A stretch of 64,000 nucleotides of DNA, from NCBI GenBank assembly GCA_025200525.1, contig CM045763.1:84534131-84598130 (forward strand), written 5' to 3'. The stretch is from Camellia lanceoleosa. Lineage: Eukaryota > Streptophyta > Magnoliopsida > Ericales > Theaceae. Positions 1-29,723 of the stretch are shown here, piece after piece. A program made the translations under genes and the position numbers. The notes under the pieces were generated by a model, which was given only the letters and a program-made list of their open reading frames with translations, did not search any database and was not told where the DNA came from. Every line of letters begins with the position of its first letter. Position 1 is the first letter of the stretch.

Positions 1-729
1 GAAGCCTTAGAAAAATTCATAGAATTTAAGGTTGAGGTTGAGAATCAACTTGGCAAGAAAATAAAGGCTATAAAGAGTGACAGAGGTGGAGAATATGAAA
101 CATCATTTGGTGACTTATGTTCACAATTAGGAATAATGCATCAAACCACCGCGCCTTATACACCTCAGCAAAATAGAATTGCTGGGCAAAAAAATTGAAC
201 TTTGAAACAAATGATGAATGCCATGGTAATAAGCTCAGGGTTACCTCAGAACTTATGGGAGAAAGTAATACTTTCCGCTAATTATATTCTCAACAAAATT
301 CCTCATAAGAAATCTAATAAAACACCCTATGAATTATGGAAAGGTCGAAAGCCTTCCTATAAATACTTGAAAATGTGGGGGTGTTTAGCTAAGGTGGCAA
401 TACCAGAACCGAAAAGAGTTAAAATTGGACCCAAGACTGTTGATTGTATTTTCATAAGATATGCAAACAACAGCAGTGCCTATCGGTTTTTAGTGCATAA
501 AAGTGAGAACACAGAGATTCATGTCAATACAATTATCGAATCAAGGAATGCATCATTTTTTGAAAATGTGTTTCCTTGTAAATTGACACAAGAGCCTAAA
601 AGGACCTATGATACTGCTTTTGATAATGATCAAGGACAGGTTAAGGAAAATCTAGAGAAAAAGTCGAGGAGGAACCCAGACGTAGTAAAAGGTCTAGGAC
701 AGAAAAATCTTTCAATTCTGATTTCTTAA
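1..729 (+). pseudogene. copia 1 integrase core (broken)
   Basis: Frame 1 from base 1 gives an integrase core with the SDRGGEY block (second catalytic Asp) at about 76-96 and the TTAPYTPQQN block at about 142-171. A TGA at 196-198 replaces the Arg codon expected before Thr-Leu. The family's GVAERKN motif reads RIAGQKN, so the third catalytic acidic residue (Glu) is lost. Past the stop, 202-729 is open and carries the C-terminal part (SYKYLKMWGCLAKV, DCIFIRYA). The element could not integrate itself. Confidence 0.85.
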
Positions 730-770
730 CGAACTTACTGGAAGAGGAGCCTCGAACTTTCAAAGAAGTA

Positions 771-1643
771 ATGTCCACTCCTGAAGCTCCTTCTTGGAAA
801 AAAGCTATCAATAGTGAAATTGAATCAATCCTGCAAAATCATACATGGGAATTGGTGGATCTTCCACCAGGCTGTAAGCCTTTTGGTTACAAGTGGATTT
901 TTAAAAGGAAAATGAAGCCGGATGGTTCAATTGATAAATACAAGACGAGACTTGTAGTTAAAGGTTACAGGCAAACTGAAGGGGTAGATTATTTTGATAC
1001 TTACTCACCTGTAACAAGAATAACGTCTATTCAAATGTTAATAGCTATTGCAGCTTTGTATAATCTTGAGATCCATCAAATGGATGTTAAGACTACATTC
1101 TTGAATGGTGATTTGAATGAGGAAATTTACATGGAACAACTAGAAGGGTTCGTGGTTCCAGGGCAAGGGAAAAAAGTGTGCAAACTTGTGAAGTCTCTTT
1201 ATGGTCTAAAACAAGCACCTAAACAATGGCATGAAAAATTTGACAATGTGATGATATCAAATGGATTTAAAATTAATGAATGTGATAAAAGTGTTTATGT
1301 GAGAAACACAGAAAAGGGAAATGTCATTGTTGGCCTATATGTAGATGATATGTTCATCCTTGGTAGTAATAATGAAATGATCAAAGCTACCAAGAAAATG
1401 TTGAACTCTAAGTTTGACATGAAAGATATGGGAGTAGCAAATGTTATACTTGGAGTAAAAATTACAACGACATCTGAAGGATATACCTTGTCTCAAAGAC
1501 ATTATGTTGATAAAATACTTGAGAAATTTAACAAGCATGACGATCGCCTTGCTAAGACCCCTATAGATGCTAATCTTCATTTGATGAAGAATATGGGTGA
1601 AGGTGTATCACAAGTAGAAGCTCTCAAATCATCGGAAGCTTAA
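771..1643 (+). pseudogene. copia 1 reverse transcriptase domain
   Basis: A 290-residue open frame matches the copia-type RT (RVT_2): SWKKAINSEIESILQNHTWELV at the start, the KYKTRLVVKGYRQ block, the DVKTTFLNGDL block, SLYGLKQAPKQW, and an intact catalytic YVDD at about 1339-1350. It lies 42 bases past the integrase frame and in a different frame, so the original polyprotein has at least one frameshift between the domains. It ends in a TAA that overlaps the next open frame. The RT active site itself is preserved. Confidence 0.88.
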
Positions 1644-2550
1644 TGTATCTCATGAACTGCGCACGTCCAGATTTAGCATATGCAGTTAGCAGATTAAGTA
1701 GGTACACAAGCAATCCAAGAACAGACCACTGGACAGCAATAGTTAGGGTACTGAGATATCTAAAGTATACTCGAAACTATAGGTTGAACTATATGAGATA
1801 TCCAACAATGTTAGAGGGTTATAGTGACGCTAATTGGATCTCAGACACTAAAGACTCCAAGTTTACTAGTGGTTATGTCTTTACCTTGGGAGGTGCAGCA
1901 GTCTCATGGAAGTCATCCAAACAGACATGCATTGCAAGGTCCACAATAGAGTCTGAGTTTATCGCTTTAGATAAAGCAGGTGAAGAAGGAGAGTGGCTTC
2001 GTCACTTTCTAGAGGATATCCCAATGTGGCCAAAACATGTGCCAGCCATTTGCATTCATTGTGACAATCAAGCAACAATAGCAAGAGCACAGAATAATAT
2101 GTATAACGGTAAGTCTCGTCATATTCGACGTAGACACAATACTGTTAGGCAACTGCTCTCAAATGGAATTATCTCCATTAAGGCCAAGTTTGGGTACTCC
2201 CAAATAATCCAAAAAGTCAAAAAGTTACTCAAAAAGTTAAAAAGTTAACACTATTCACCAAAAGTCAACAATTGCGGCTGCACAACTCCCAATTCAAATT
2301 TTCTTCTAAAAACCAATTTTCACAATTTTTTATTACACATTTTTCCATAAAAAGTCAAAAAGTTAACCCAAACATCCATATTTTCAACCTCAACTTTTTT
2401 GTCCAAAAAGACAAAAAGTATACTTATTTAGTCTTCCCAAACAAGGCCTAAGTATATAAGGTCAAAAGATAATATCGCGGATTCGTTAACCAAAGGTTTG
2501 ACCATAAAGCAAGTGTTAAGATCTTCGAGGGGAATGGGATTAAACCCTAC
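1643..2550 (+). pseudogene. copia 1 RNase H domain, split by a MITE
   Basis: Copia-type RNase H: YSDANW at about 1819, [10 protein letters not shown] at about 1894 and IHCDNQATI at about 2053. The coding sequence is cut at codon level by the MITE at 2182-2448. Skipping the MITE plus one TAA copy, the frame resumes at once with the usual polyprotein end (KDNIADSLTKGL) and stops at 2548-2550. The interruption is therefore one clean late insertion rather than decay. Confidence 0.86.
2182..2448. mobile_element. PIF/Harbinger-like (Tourist-type) MITE, 267 bp
   Basis: Terminal inverted repeats GGCCAAGTTTGGG and CCCAAACAAGGCC, flanked by the 3-bp target duplication TAA (2179-2181 and 2449-2451). 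TAA/TTA duplications and GGCC..GTTTGG termini are typical of PIF/Harbinger-derived MITEs. The interior has repeated AAAAAGTCAAAAAGTTA motifs and no coding capacity. It sits inside the copia 1 RNase H frame. Confidence 0.85.
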
Positions 2551-3716
2551 TAACTAAAGAGTCGTCTTAATGGCAACCCAACCTAACTGACTGGAGATTC
2601 CAAGGTCTAGGTTCAAAGGGACAACCGAATTATATATGACTCATCAGTATCACTAAGGGGAATTTTTTGCCCTTTCGTATGATGACATAGTGATGTCTGC
2701 AACGTTAATCAGGTTAAGCTTTGCTTTTAATGACTTTCATATCTTGGAAATTCAAGTGGGGTATAGGAGAATACTCTTAATAAAAATCACCTATATAAGT
2801 GTGAACTGGGCCGGTTCTATGAGAATTGGGAAAATGCTGAATTCTCTAGAGCACTTAGGAAAACCAGGAATTGTCCAGGGCCAAAATAGGCACAACCGAT
2901 AGAACCAGATTGTGTATGAAAATAAAACTGTTTGACCGACTGTTGTCTTGGTTTACACCAATGGCAGAATAGTTCAAGACATCATGTTTACTAATCAGAC
3001 AGTAAATGTCACGACCCAAACCCGCCCCTATAGGTTTGGCATCGTAACCGGCCAATAATCCGAGGATTACCTACGGCCTCTGAACAGATTAACAAAATAT
3101 TAGGGGCTAGCGGAAGCAAATAATAATATACAACGTCCAATGAGCTGTGCAGACTATTATGAGTCAGAAAAATTTTAAACTTTTTATATACATATATACA
3201 CAGATTAGACCAAAAAGGAACTTAGCCCTATTTACAAAATACACAAGACTTGTTTAACCAAACAAGAAAACAGAACTTAAACTTTAAGTTACTAAACAAT
3301 AATCACTTAACACATCTGGAACCTCCACGGGAGGCACATAGGTTGGCTGACAAAACAGATTCTAGACAGAAGCCTCTAGCCTGGTCACGCGCCTGATCAC
3401 CTACATACATAAATAATACAGTGAACTAGAGCCCAGTGAATAATAACAGAGTAAAGGGTTTTAACGAATGATGTCCATCACAGAGTTAGAAATCAGAGTT
3501 TATATTAGAAACATAATCTTATCAAAACAGAGTCTTATGCACATTCATATTTCAAATCAGAAACAGACTTAGATACATGCTCATATTCATATTCAGATTT
3601 TGCATAAGATCATATGTGGTACACCCATTAGCTAACAGATCAAATTGGTCTAGAGACCACAGACAGAGTTAGTACCAACAACCATAAAGGTCCATATCTT
3701 GTGCGCAAGTAGCCAT

Positions 3717-3868
3717 GGTATTATTTCCCCCAGGCAAGGGCCAGATACAGATAACCACGGTATTGTTTCCCCCAGGCAAGGGCCAGATACAGATAACCAC
3801 GGTATTGTTTCCCCCGGACAAGGGCCAGATCCACGGTATTATTTCCCCCGGGTAAGGGCCAGATACTA
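3717..3868. repeat. 42-bp tandem repeat, about 3.6 copies
   Basis: Units beginning GGTATTATTTCCCCC or GGTATTGTTTCCCCC start at 3717, 3759, 3801 and 3835. The first two steps are 42 bases and the third is 34 because a unit lost about 8 bases. All carry the core AAGGGCCAGAT. Since 42 is a multiple of three, the array gives repetitive reading frames on the - strand that are not genes. Confidence 0.9.
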
Positions 3869-5814
3869 AGGGTGCCACAATACCTTTCAGAAAATTGGAC
3901 ATTCATTCATAAATCATAAAGTAGCATTTCAGAAAACAGATCATCTCATATCAGTCCGAAAAATACTTAAAGTTAAACATAACTTTACAAAGTTATTACT
4001 CACAGAGGGCTGCAGAGGCAAATCGCATGATCGATATATCGATAAATCAAAGTGCATAATGGCCCGTGACCTACATAAACATATAACATATACATATTGA
4101 AATACAATAATACTCCCTTGATTAAACTTGTCCTTTCTAGTCTTTATAGTCCGAAGTTCTACTACGTTTATTCTTTCTCATTTAAATAAACCAGGTTCTT
4201 ATTTCACATATTCTTTCATTACTAAGTCCTTCTTTTCCAAATAGATTGATCCTTTACTTGGCTTCTTTAACAATTACCACACGATCAATAATTCATTCTT
4301 TAACTAACTAATCTATGTTGATTAGTAGCTTATTAATCTTTATTGAGTCATAAATCATGTCTAGAATGTTTTGGAAAGAGATGAGGATAAAAATATGAAC
4401 TAAATGCAACTTTTCAAAATGTGCTGAAAATGGGTCTTCGCTCGAGCGCCACTTTGGTCGCTCGAGCGGACTGTAAAATTTGAAGAAACTACTGGGAGGT
4501 CGATTTTCATGCTCGAGCGAACAACGAAAATTCTGAAATTCTAAAATTGAAATTAAAGTTCAATTTGGTATTTAAAGCTTCAAAACATGCACTTTAGTAT
4601 GCAAACATGGAAAACCATTTATTAAAGTCCTAAATTGCTAAATCATTTATTCAACAATCATTTACTCAAAATCATTTATTCAAAATCATGCCCCAATTGC
4701 CAAATTTAGTTTGAAATCATTTTCTCCATGTCAAGCTAAATCTCAACTCCAAAGTGATTAATCTCTAAATTGGACTCCATAAATTTAACATAGCTCCAAT
4801 CCCTCATTTTCTTTTTAGTTACATAAAATTGATTTCAAGCCTTTTCTACTTTCCTTTCAAGCATGAAATTAAAGTCATAAATTCCTTAGAAAATTATTCA
4901 TATGCATGAAGTTGACATCAAAATTACTAGTTCTATATTCTTATAAATTTTCCAACTAGTTTCCATAATCTTGAACTTAACTTAATTCATTACCTCAATT
5001 TACTTCCCTTCAAAATATGAAATTGCATGGCTTAGTTCTTAAAACCTTCATTGTGCATGTAATTATTTCCATAAGGATCAACCCCAACTATATTCATGAA
5101 TTAACTCTTTAATTTCTCTAAATTACATGCATGTAACAACAAAATTCAAATTCATATAAAAATAATTAATTTCTAAGTTAATTTCCATAATCATGAGCCT
5201 CACTCATTTTTTGGCTTTTTTTTTTTTTTTTTTTGTTTACATAACATTGACCTCAAACCCTTTTCCATCATGAAATTAAAATTAGAAACTTCTTAGATGA
5301 TCACTTGCATGTATGAAATTAAGACCCAAAACTAACTATTTTATATTTTCAAATCAAAGTTTTATTTCTTGACTTGTTCTAATTTAGGTTTTTATTACTT
5401 TTCTTCATATCCATCTTAATTTAAGCTCATAAACCTTTAAATCATGAATTAAGGTCTGGAATCTTAGAAACCCACAATGCATGCAAGGTTAGACTTAAAA
5501 TTTATGAAGGATGACAAAGATTAAACTTAAATATTAAATTACAACATCAATTTCTTAATTATCAAACCCATCTCAAATTTTCTTCATTCTTTTCCTAATT
5601 CTTTCTATTTTCATGAAATTAAACCCATTTACTCCTTGATTTTGGTTGTTAAGAAATCAATCTATACAAATTAAGCTTGAATTTCTTACCTAAACTCTTG
5701 AATTTGATGAACCTTTGATAGATTCTTGAGCTCCCCTTTAATTCCACACTTTTCCTAACTTTTCCTTCCTTATTCCTTCTTCTTCTTGAACTTTTGAGTT
5801 GGATTTCCAGCTGC

Positions 5815-6010
5815 TACCTCTCTCTCTCGGTCCTTCTCTCTCTCTCCCGGTCCTCCTCTCTTTCCCTCTCGGTCCTTTTTACTTCCATTATATCCCTATT
5901 CAACATATATGTTGAGTTCACCCCTTTTCTTTTCTTTCTTCTTCTTTTTTTTTTGTTTTTCTTTTGTTCTCATTGATCCTAAAACTCACCAGCACACACA
6001 CACCCCTTTT
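5815..6010. repeat. CT-rich and CA-rich simple repeats within the solo LTR
   Basis: TCTCTCTC/CGGTCC runs (about 5818-5880), a T-rich run (about 5930-5960) and an ACACAC run (about 5994-6003). They produce low-complexity open frames that should not be read as genes. Confidence 0.8.
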
Positions 6011-6913
6011 GCCTCAACAGCACACGTGTATACACACTTACATGATCAGAATTCTCAGAACACCCACACAAGTTTCTCTTTACACCCACATACTCACAAT
6101 TCTAAATTCCTTCTTAATTTAATTCATGAATAAAATTAGCTTAATTTAAATAATACTTAGTCTTAATAAATCTTAATTGGCACATAATTAAATTGATTAC
6201 AACTAATCACAATCTCACATAATTTAATTAATCTAATTAACTTTCATTAGAGCCTAATTAAATACATTTAAATTTAACGGTGCGAATCAGGTTTTTAGTC
6301 AGACTCCCGAAAGGCTCCAAATATTAAATCGAACTTATTGCTATCATCAATTTTGATTTCCCAAATCATTTAGATTTTCAATTTCTGATCGAACTCCAAA
6401 TTTCATCAATAAATTACATATTCGAATTGGACGCATCGTAATTAAATTTAATTTATAATAACCACAATTCGCAATCCTCATGACTTAATCAACCTCAATT
6501 AGGATCTAATTAATCGAATCTCAATTTCACTAAACTGAATTGAATATTTAATTAAACTCCCAAATGGGTCCGTAATTAAAATTTAATTGATTCGATTTCT
6601 TAACTTCACTTCCTTAAGCCATTTGGACCCTTAATTTCTAATTCCAAAATAATCCTTCAATAAAATCATAGACGAGTCAGATTTCACAATTCTCATAAAT
6701 CCTAAATAAATTATAATACTCGGCAATTAAATCTCAAGTCCTCTTAATTAATCGAGTACTAATCATTATACGCGATGAGGCCGTTACAGTAAACCCGACA
6801 GTCTTTCACAAGAAAAGGTTCAAAGCCAAAAGCTACCCATCCTTTACAGGATATTTTCAGTTTTGTACTCTTAGTGTCTACATTTTGTTGCATATTCGTT
6901 TTCAATTTCATTC

Positions 6914-6923
6914 ATATGGGGGA
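6914..6923 (+). promoter_or_regulatory. copia 1 polypurine tract
   Basis: ATATGGGGGA lies directly before the LTR start TGTTAGAG, the position where plus-strand DNA synthesis is primed in LTR retrotransposons. Confidence 0.75.
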
Positions 6924-6924
6924 T

Positions 6925-7853
6925 TGTTAGAGAAAAATGGTTTATCACCGTTAATTTCTGGTAATTTTGAGCTATCATTAATGTAGGACCCACACCTCGA
7001 TTTTTGTGGGTCCGAGTGGCAACACGTTCCTTGCCATGTGATGAACAAGAATATATACTCAGGTGGTCAAAACCATTTTCGAGTGAATGAGAAATTGATA
7101 CCGAAGTGAGCCTCATGAACATGAATATGTTTGGTGTGGTTCCTTTGAGTTGGTATCTAAACCTTGTCCCACATAAAAAACATGGAAAAGTTTCTATAAC
7201 TATATATGCTGTAAGTTAGAGACCTTAGGTTGGGCCCCAAGGGGTACCCAAGTTTTGTAGGAGGAGGAGTCATGGACAAATCCAAAACCACCACCACACG
7301 CGAGTGCCGCCGTCCGTCCGGCTGGGGCGGGTGTGGGTCAAACCGATCCGTATTTTTTGCTCCAAAATTATTTGAAATGTTTCGAATAATTTCTGCGGGA
7401 AAAATTCAAATACCAAAATTTTGAATTCAAAATTTTTGGTTATAATTCTTCTCCATCTCCGACCAATTGTGTCTTCAGTCTAGCGACTGTTCATCGTAAC
7501 ATTCTTCTGTTCCGGAAATGGCACTTCACTGCCTATATATATAATAACCCTTCATTCCAAAAAAAAAAAAAAAACAATAATAGTTTTTCTGTTCCTTTCC
7601 TTCTATCTTCTCTCTTCTCTCTTCATTGCTTCCTTCGTTCTTCATTTTGCATCTTGTGTTAGTTCGAAAAACGATGCCTGGTTCGCTGTACAAACAGTTC
7701 GCTGTGCTACATCTATTTTGGGTGATTGTTGAATCTTGGAGGCAAGACGTCTGTTATTCTCGAGCACCTTAGGAGAGGACGAATTTCTGTCTTAAAGACA
7801 CAGTTTTCAAACATTGGCCTCAATTACAAATTTGTTCTTAAGTTTCATTCTAC
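6925..7853 (+). repeat. copia 1 3' LTR (right end approximate)
   Basis: It starts TGTTAGAG right after the polypurine tract. A TATATATATAATA box at about 7535-7547, followed by a long A run and CT-rich sequence, fits the promoter and transcript start of an LTR. The end is placed at TCTACA near 7853 by its CA terminus only. The 5' LTR is off the window, so neither the boundary nor the target duplication can be confirmed. Confidence 0.55.
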
Positions 7854-7895
7854 ATAAAGTTGTGAGTTATCTCTTGTTCTGTGTTTAATTATTTA

Positions 7896-8145
7896 GGATA
7901 AACTACCAATAGGTCCTACTTTGGAGACTTATTACCCAATAGGTCCTACTTTGGAGACTTATTACCCATTAAGTCCTATTGATAAATTTATTAAGTGATA
8001 AAGATAAATTTATCAGTCTCTTTGTTTTTATGAATAAATTTTTAGTGATAAATTTATCACTCTCTTATTTTTATAGTGTTAAATTTATTAGTTAGGACCT
8101 GTAAGTAAATAAGTCTAGTTAATAGGACTAATTGGTAAGTACCCC
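7896..8145. mobile_element. Mutator-like MITE, 250 bp
   Basis: Flanked by a perfect 9-bp duplication AATTATTTA (7887-7895 and 8146-8154), the size made by Mutator-like elements. The imperfect inverted ends GGATAAACTACCAATAGGTC and GGGGTACTTACCAATTAGTC (second read on the - strand) support this. The interior is AT-rich with several GATAAATTTAT motifs and has no coding capacity. Confidence 0.75.
7908..7967. repeat. 30-bp direct duplication inside the Mutator-like MITE
   Basis: Two identical adjacent 30-bp units beginning AATAGGTCCTACTTTGGAG (7908-7937, 7938-7967), followed by a partial third. Only the left end of the MITE is duplicated. Confidence 0.9.
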
Positions 8146-8456
8146 AATTATTTATTGTAATTTAATTATTCTGTTAATTTAATTTTTTATCGAAAAATAT
8201 TTCCAACACCAAGTCAATGAAATTTTAAAAAATATTATAGTTTTTTTTTTAAATTAATAACACATTGGCAAAATTATTAAAATTCCCATATGTATTGTGA
8301 CTCTTTTTTTTTCAAGTATTCTTTCCATTGATCATACGCATTGTTCATGTGGAGTTCTTGGCCCATGAAACAACTTGACCATTCCCACAATGTTTATTTT
8401 CTCTCTTATTTATTTATTATTGTATATGTGATAGACAACTTTAGTCATAGAAATAT
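8146..8456. other. AT-rich spacer, nothing recognised
   Basis: Between two MITEs. It has short A and T runs, no convincing coding frame, and no inverted ends that I could pair. Confidence 0.5.
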
Positions 8457-8834
8457 CACTATAACAAATAAGAGTTTGGGAAAAAAATTTATCCTTAAAA
8501 GTAAAAATTTTGTTGTAAAAAAATTTGGAGATCAATTCTTATAGTTGTGAGAATAGTCATAAAAAAACTCATCCTAAAAAGTCAAAAAAATTGACTTTTA
8601 GCAACAAAATATAAAAAATAATGCAAACAAATGCACTTTTAAGAACAAAAAAAAAAAAAAATTGGTCAAAAAATGTTGTTTTTTTAGACACAAAAAATTG
8701 GTTCCAAACAATAATAATCCATCACTAAATGTTCAATTTCATCGCTAAAAATACAACAATGACTCTTTTAATAACAAAAATATTTCATTCTTAATAAATG
8801 ACTTTTGTCCCTTAAATCTTTTTTTGTTTTAGTG
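8457..8834. mobile_element. CACTA-type MITE-like repeat, 378 bp (copy 1)
   Basis: Begins CACTATAACAAATAAGAG and ends TTTTTGTTTTAGTG, giving CACTA..TAGTG termini as in En/Spm-derived MITEs. The interior has runs such as AAAAAGTCAAAAA and alternating A/T-rich inverted segments. A diverged copy at 16407-16796 shares the left terminus and much of the interior, which shows it is a dispersed family. No clean 3-bp target duplication is visible (TAT left, ATA right), so the superfamily is inferred from the termini only. Confidence 0.6.
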
Positions 8835-8932
8835 ATAGACACTTCATTATTAACTCTTCTGATGTGTGCGGGCATGAGGAGGATGGACAGTTATTTGAGT
8901 TGTATCCTAGAATTGTTTTTTGTGTACTATAA

Positions 8933-9331
8933 GAGTATCTCCAACGCTTCATCAAATCTGTCATCAAATTTAAATTTGATGAAAATGCTTAAAACGTGAG
9001 CTCTAATATCCTTTCATCAAACTAATATCAAATAGAGGGAGAGTTACTTTTTTCATCAAATCAAGAGAGTTTTATCTTTTCATCAAGTTTGTAGGTGAAC
9101 GTTGGACTGGACATCTTCTCAGACAATCTCTTCCTTGCAAAATTGCCCACAAAGGTGTTGGTTAATTTACACAAATCGGTCTACCGACCAGACATCCACC
9201 CGGTCGTCCTCTCAGTCAACCAGTGCTTTAATTAAAAAATGCAAATTGTCCGTTGACACGCTCGATATTAGATGAAACTTTTACTCAAATTTTATGACCA
9301 AAAAAAAAAAGAATAAATGTTGAAGATACTC
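8933..9331. mobile_element. PIF/Harbinger-like MITE, 399 bp
   Basis: Inverted termini GAGTATCTCCAAC and GAGTATCTTCAAC (second on the - strand), flanked by TAA on both sides (8930-8932 and 9332-9334). GAG.ATCTCCAAC ends are common in plant MITEs. The interior contains repeated TTTCATCAAA motifs and no coding capacity. It lies about 290 bases before the first visible CRK exon. Confidence 0.78.
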
Positions 9332-9619
9332 TAACATTCGTGTGTTAGGACAGATATAACAACAATTTTAGGACAACAACTACATATCTCTCACAATCCG
9401 GAAAGTCTATAAACCCAGAAGAAAAATCAGAAATTTATCTAAAATTTCAAATGTAGAGTGTAGATTTAATCTTCTCACTATGGGCCCGGGCCAATATATA
9501 AATGAATCTTGGACTAAAATTATAAATTCTTTTCTGAGGATGTAGAACTGTTGTGCTGCTTTACATTTAATTTACATACTTGTTATAGTGTGGATTGATT
9601 TTCTATAATACCATAATAA

Positions 9620-28259
<18,640 letters not shown>

Positions 28260-28379
28260 TTGTTTTTCAAAGTTGCATATTGCTTTGGTGTAAACATAAT
28301 GGCACTATTTTGGCTCATGTTGTTTGTTTTGACTATGGAGCTTTTCATAATAAGGTTTGAACTTTTTTTATGAGTATCT

Positions 28380-29042
28380 TTTTTATTTTTTTATCAGTAA
28401 AGGAAAGAAATATTATTAAAACAGAAGAAGAAGGTTACAAGAGCTTGGGGAAAATTGCATCATTGTCTACATAATACATTCCAACTATATGTTGGCAGCC
28501 AACGCAAGACCAATCATGTGCACACCCAAGGATCACACAAATACAATGTTGGAACTATTCCAATAAATTCAGCTAGCACGATCACCACCAATACAAACTC
28601 TAACCTGCCTAATATTGAATACAAAGTCACTAACAAAGAAATGAAGCTCCTTTAAGGAAGACTTGAGCCAATGACCCAATCAATTTTGATAAGCTCACAC
28701 AGCTCCCAGATATCAGATTGCACTCCCTTGAACACGCATTCATTTCGAAGCATCCAAATAGACCATAAGACTGCTAAAGGAATGGCTCTCAAAATTTTCC
28801 TTTCCAGCTTCTTGAAGCACCCTCCATCACACCAAAACAACAAACTCTCAACTGTCCCAGGTAAAACCCATTGAATTCCCCACCATGACAGCATAGCCGA
28901 CCAAATTTTCCAACTAAATGGGCAGTGTAACAGAGCATGAACCACTGATTCATTCTCAGCCTTGCAAAAAGTGGCATTGCTACTAAGCACTCCAATTCTC
29001 TGCAGAAAAACAGCAGTCTTCACTTTGTGTTTCCATGCCAAC
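28380..29042 (-). mobile_element. LINE 3' fragment B (zinc-binding RVT C-terminal region)
   Basis: On the - strand the frame gives WKHKVKTAVFLQRIGVL, then FCKAENESVVHALLHCPFSW, the zf-RVT signature of plant LINE reverse transcriptases, then [18 protein letters not shown]. It ends at a - strand tail (ATTTCTTTCCTTTACTGATAA then A/T run near 28380-28410) typical of LINE 3' ends. The start is continued at 29724-29850 beyond a hAT insertion. The same motifs occur in the LINE at 49.8-50.4 kb ([26 protein letters not shown]), so they are one family. Confidence 0.82.
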
Positions 29043-29723
29043 CAAGGTTTTAAAAAGTAGTTGTGGTTGCCGTAACGGTTACAGTAACGCAGTAATAGTT
29101 GTGGAGTGTAAAGGTCGTAGCGTAACGGTTATAGTAACGAGAATTGTGATTATTTTATTTTTTGCCCAATTTGAAAAAAACTTACCGATACGCATATATT
29201 TTTTTTTCAAAATCACATTTATTGGGATTTAAAATAAATTTTGATCAAATTTTGTTAATTTTTAAGTAGGATCCAATATATTTCATATTTTCAAATCACT
29301 ATAAAATAAGCTTTTTATATTTTCTTTCAATAGTTAATGATTTTAAGAATAACTTATTTTAAATGTTTACAAATTATTTTTTATCAATATTTGAACTAAC
29401 TGAATAAAAAATATTCATAATTATTAAATGAAAAGATTATAAAATAAAATTTGTGCCATAAATTTAAAAGAAAAAATGAGTTTGGATCACTTGAATATTT
29501 GTTCTTTTTTTGTAATTTTTTTTTTTTTTTTGAAAAAAAAAAAGCTATTCAGAATATTGTAAAAGGGTGTGACGATATCTAACGGACTGTTACTGCCGTT
29601 ATGTAACACCAAAACGGCCGTTACACATGTGAATTTCTGTCATACTGCTATAGCGGCCATAACAGGTAATGGTAACCACCACAACTAATACGTAAACAGT
29701 TGTGGCCACTTTTTAAAACCTTG
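29043..29723. mobile_element. hAT-type MITE in LINE fragment B, 681 bp
   Basis: Termini CAAGGTTTTAAAAAGTAG and CAAGGTTTTAAAAAGTGG (second on the - strand). Flanking 8-base repeats are ATGCCAAC (29035-29042) and ATGCAGAC (29724-29731), two mismatches. Dropping the element and one flank rejoins the LINE frame as GWLAWKHKVKT, matching the related LINE in this window. Inner arms carry CCGTAACGG-type palindromes. Confidence 0.8.

Larger units (their letters stand above)
3007..6788 (-). mobile_element. Solo LTR, 3782 bp, inserted in copia 1
   Basis: On the - strand the sequence begins TGTAACGGCCTCATCG and ends GGGTCGTGACA, so it has TG..CA termini. It is flanked by the perfect 5-bp duplication GTAAA (3002-3006 and 6789-6793). 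No second copy of either end is seen inside, and no gag or pol is recognisable, so this is a single LTR left by LTR-LTR recombination. TGTAACGGCC starts are common in long-LTR Ty3/gypsy elements. The right half is AT-rich with a T run (about 5217-5234), CT repeats and CA repeats. The clade cannot be fixed from an LTR alone. Confidence 0.85.
1..7853 (+). mobile_element. Ty1/copia LTR retrotransposon 1, 5' end outside window
   Basis: Degenerate copia element in the order integrase, reverse transcriptase, RNase H, polypurine tract, 3' LTR, which is the copia order. Protein-coding remains run from base 1 to a TAA at 2548-2550. The polypurine tract (ATATGGGGGA, 6914-6923) is followed by an LTR beginning TGTTAGAG at 6925. 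Two later insertions interrupt it: a MITE (2182-2448) and a solo LTR (3007-6788). Removing each with one copy of its target duplication rejoins the copia sequence. The right end near 7853 is a guess from a TCTACA ending, because the 5' LTR is not in the window for comparison. Confidence 0.88.

Noticed and set aside
2182..2448. An intron in copia 1 RNase H
   Set aside because: Ends are inverted repeats with TAA duplication, not GT..AG.
3669..3906. Open frames on the - strand with repeated WPLPGGNNTV units, looking like a repeat protein
   Set aside because: They are translations of a 42-bp DNA tandem array inside a solo LTR; 42 is a multiple of three, so all frames look repetitive.
5794..6133. 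Ser/Leu-rich and His/Thr-rich open frames
   Set aside because: CT and CA simple repeats within the solo LTR, no start context or homology.
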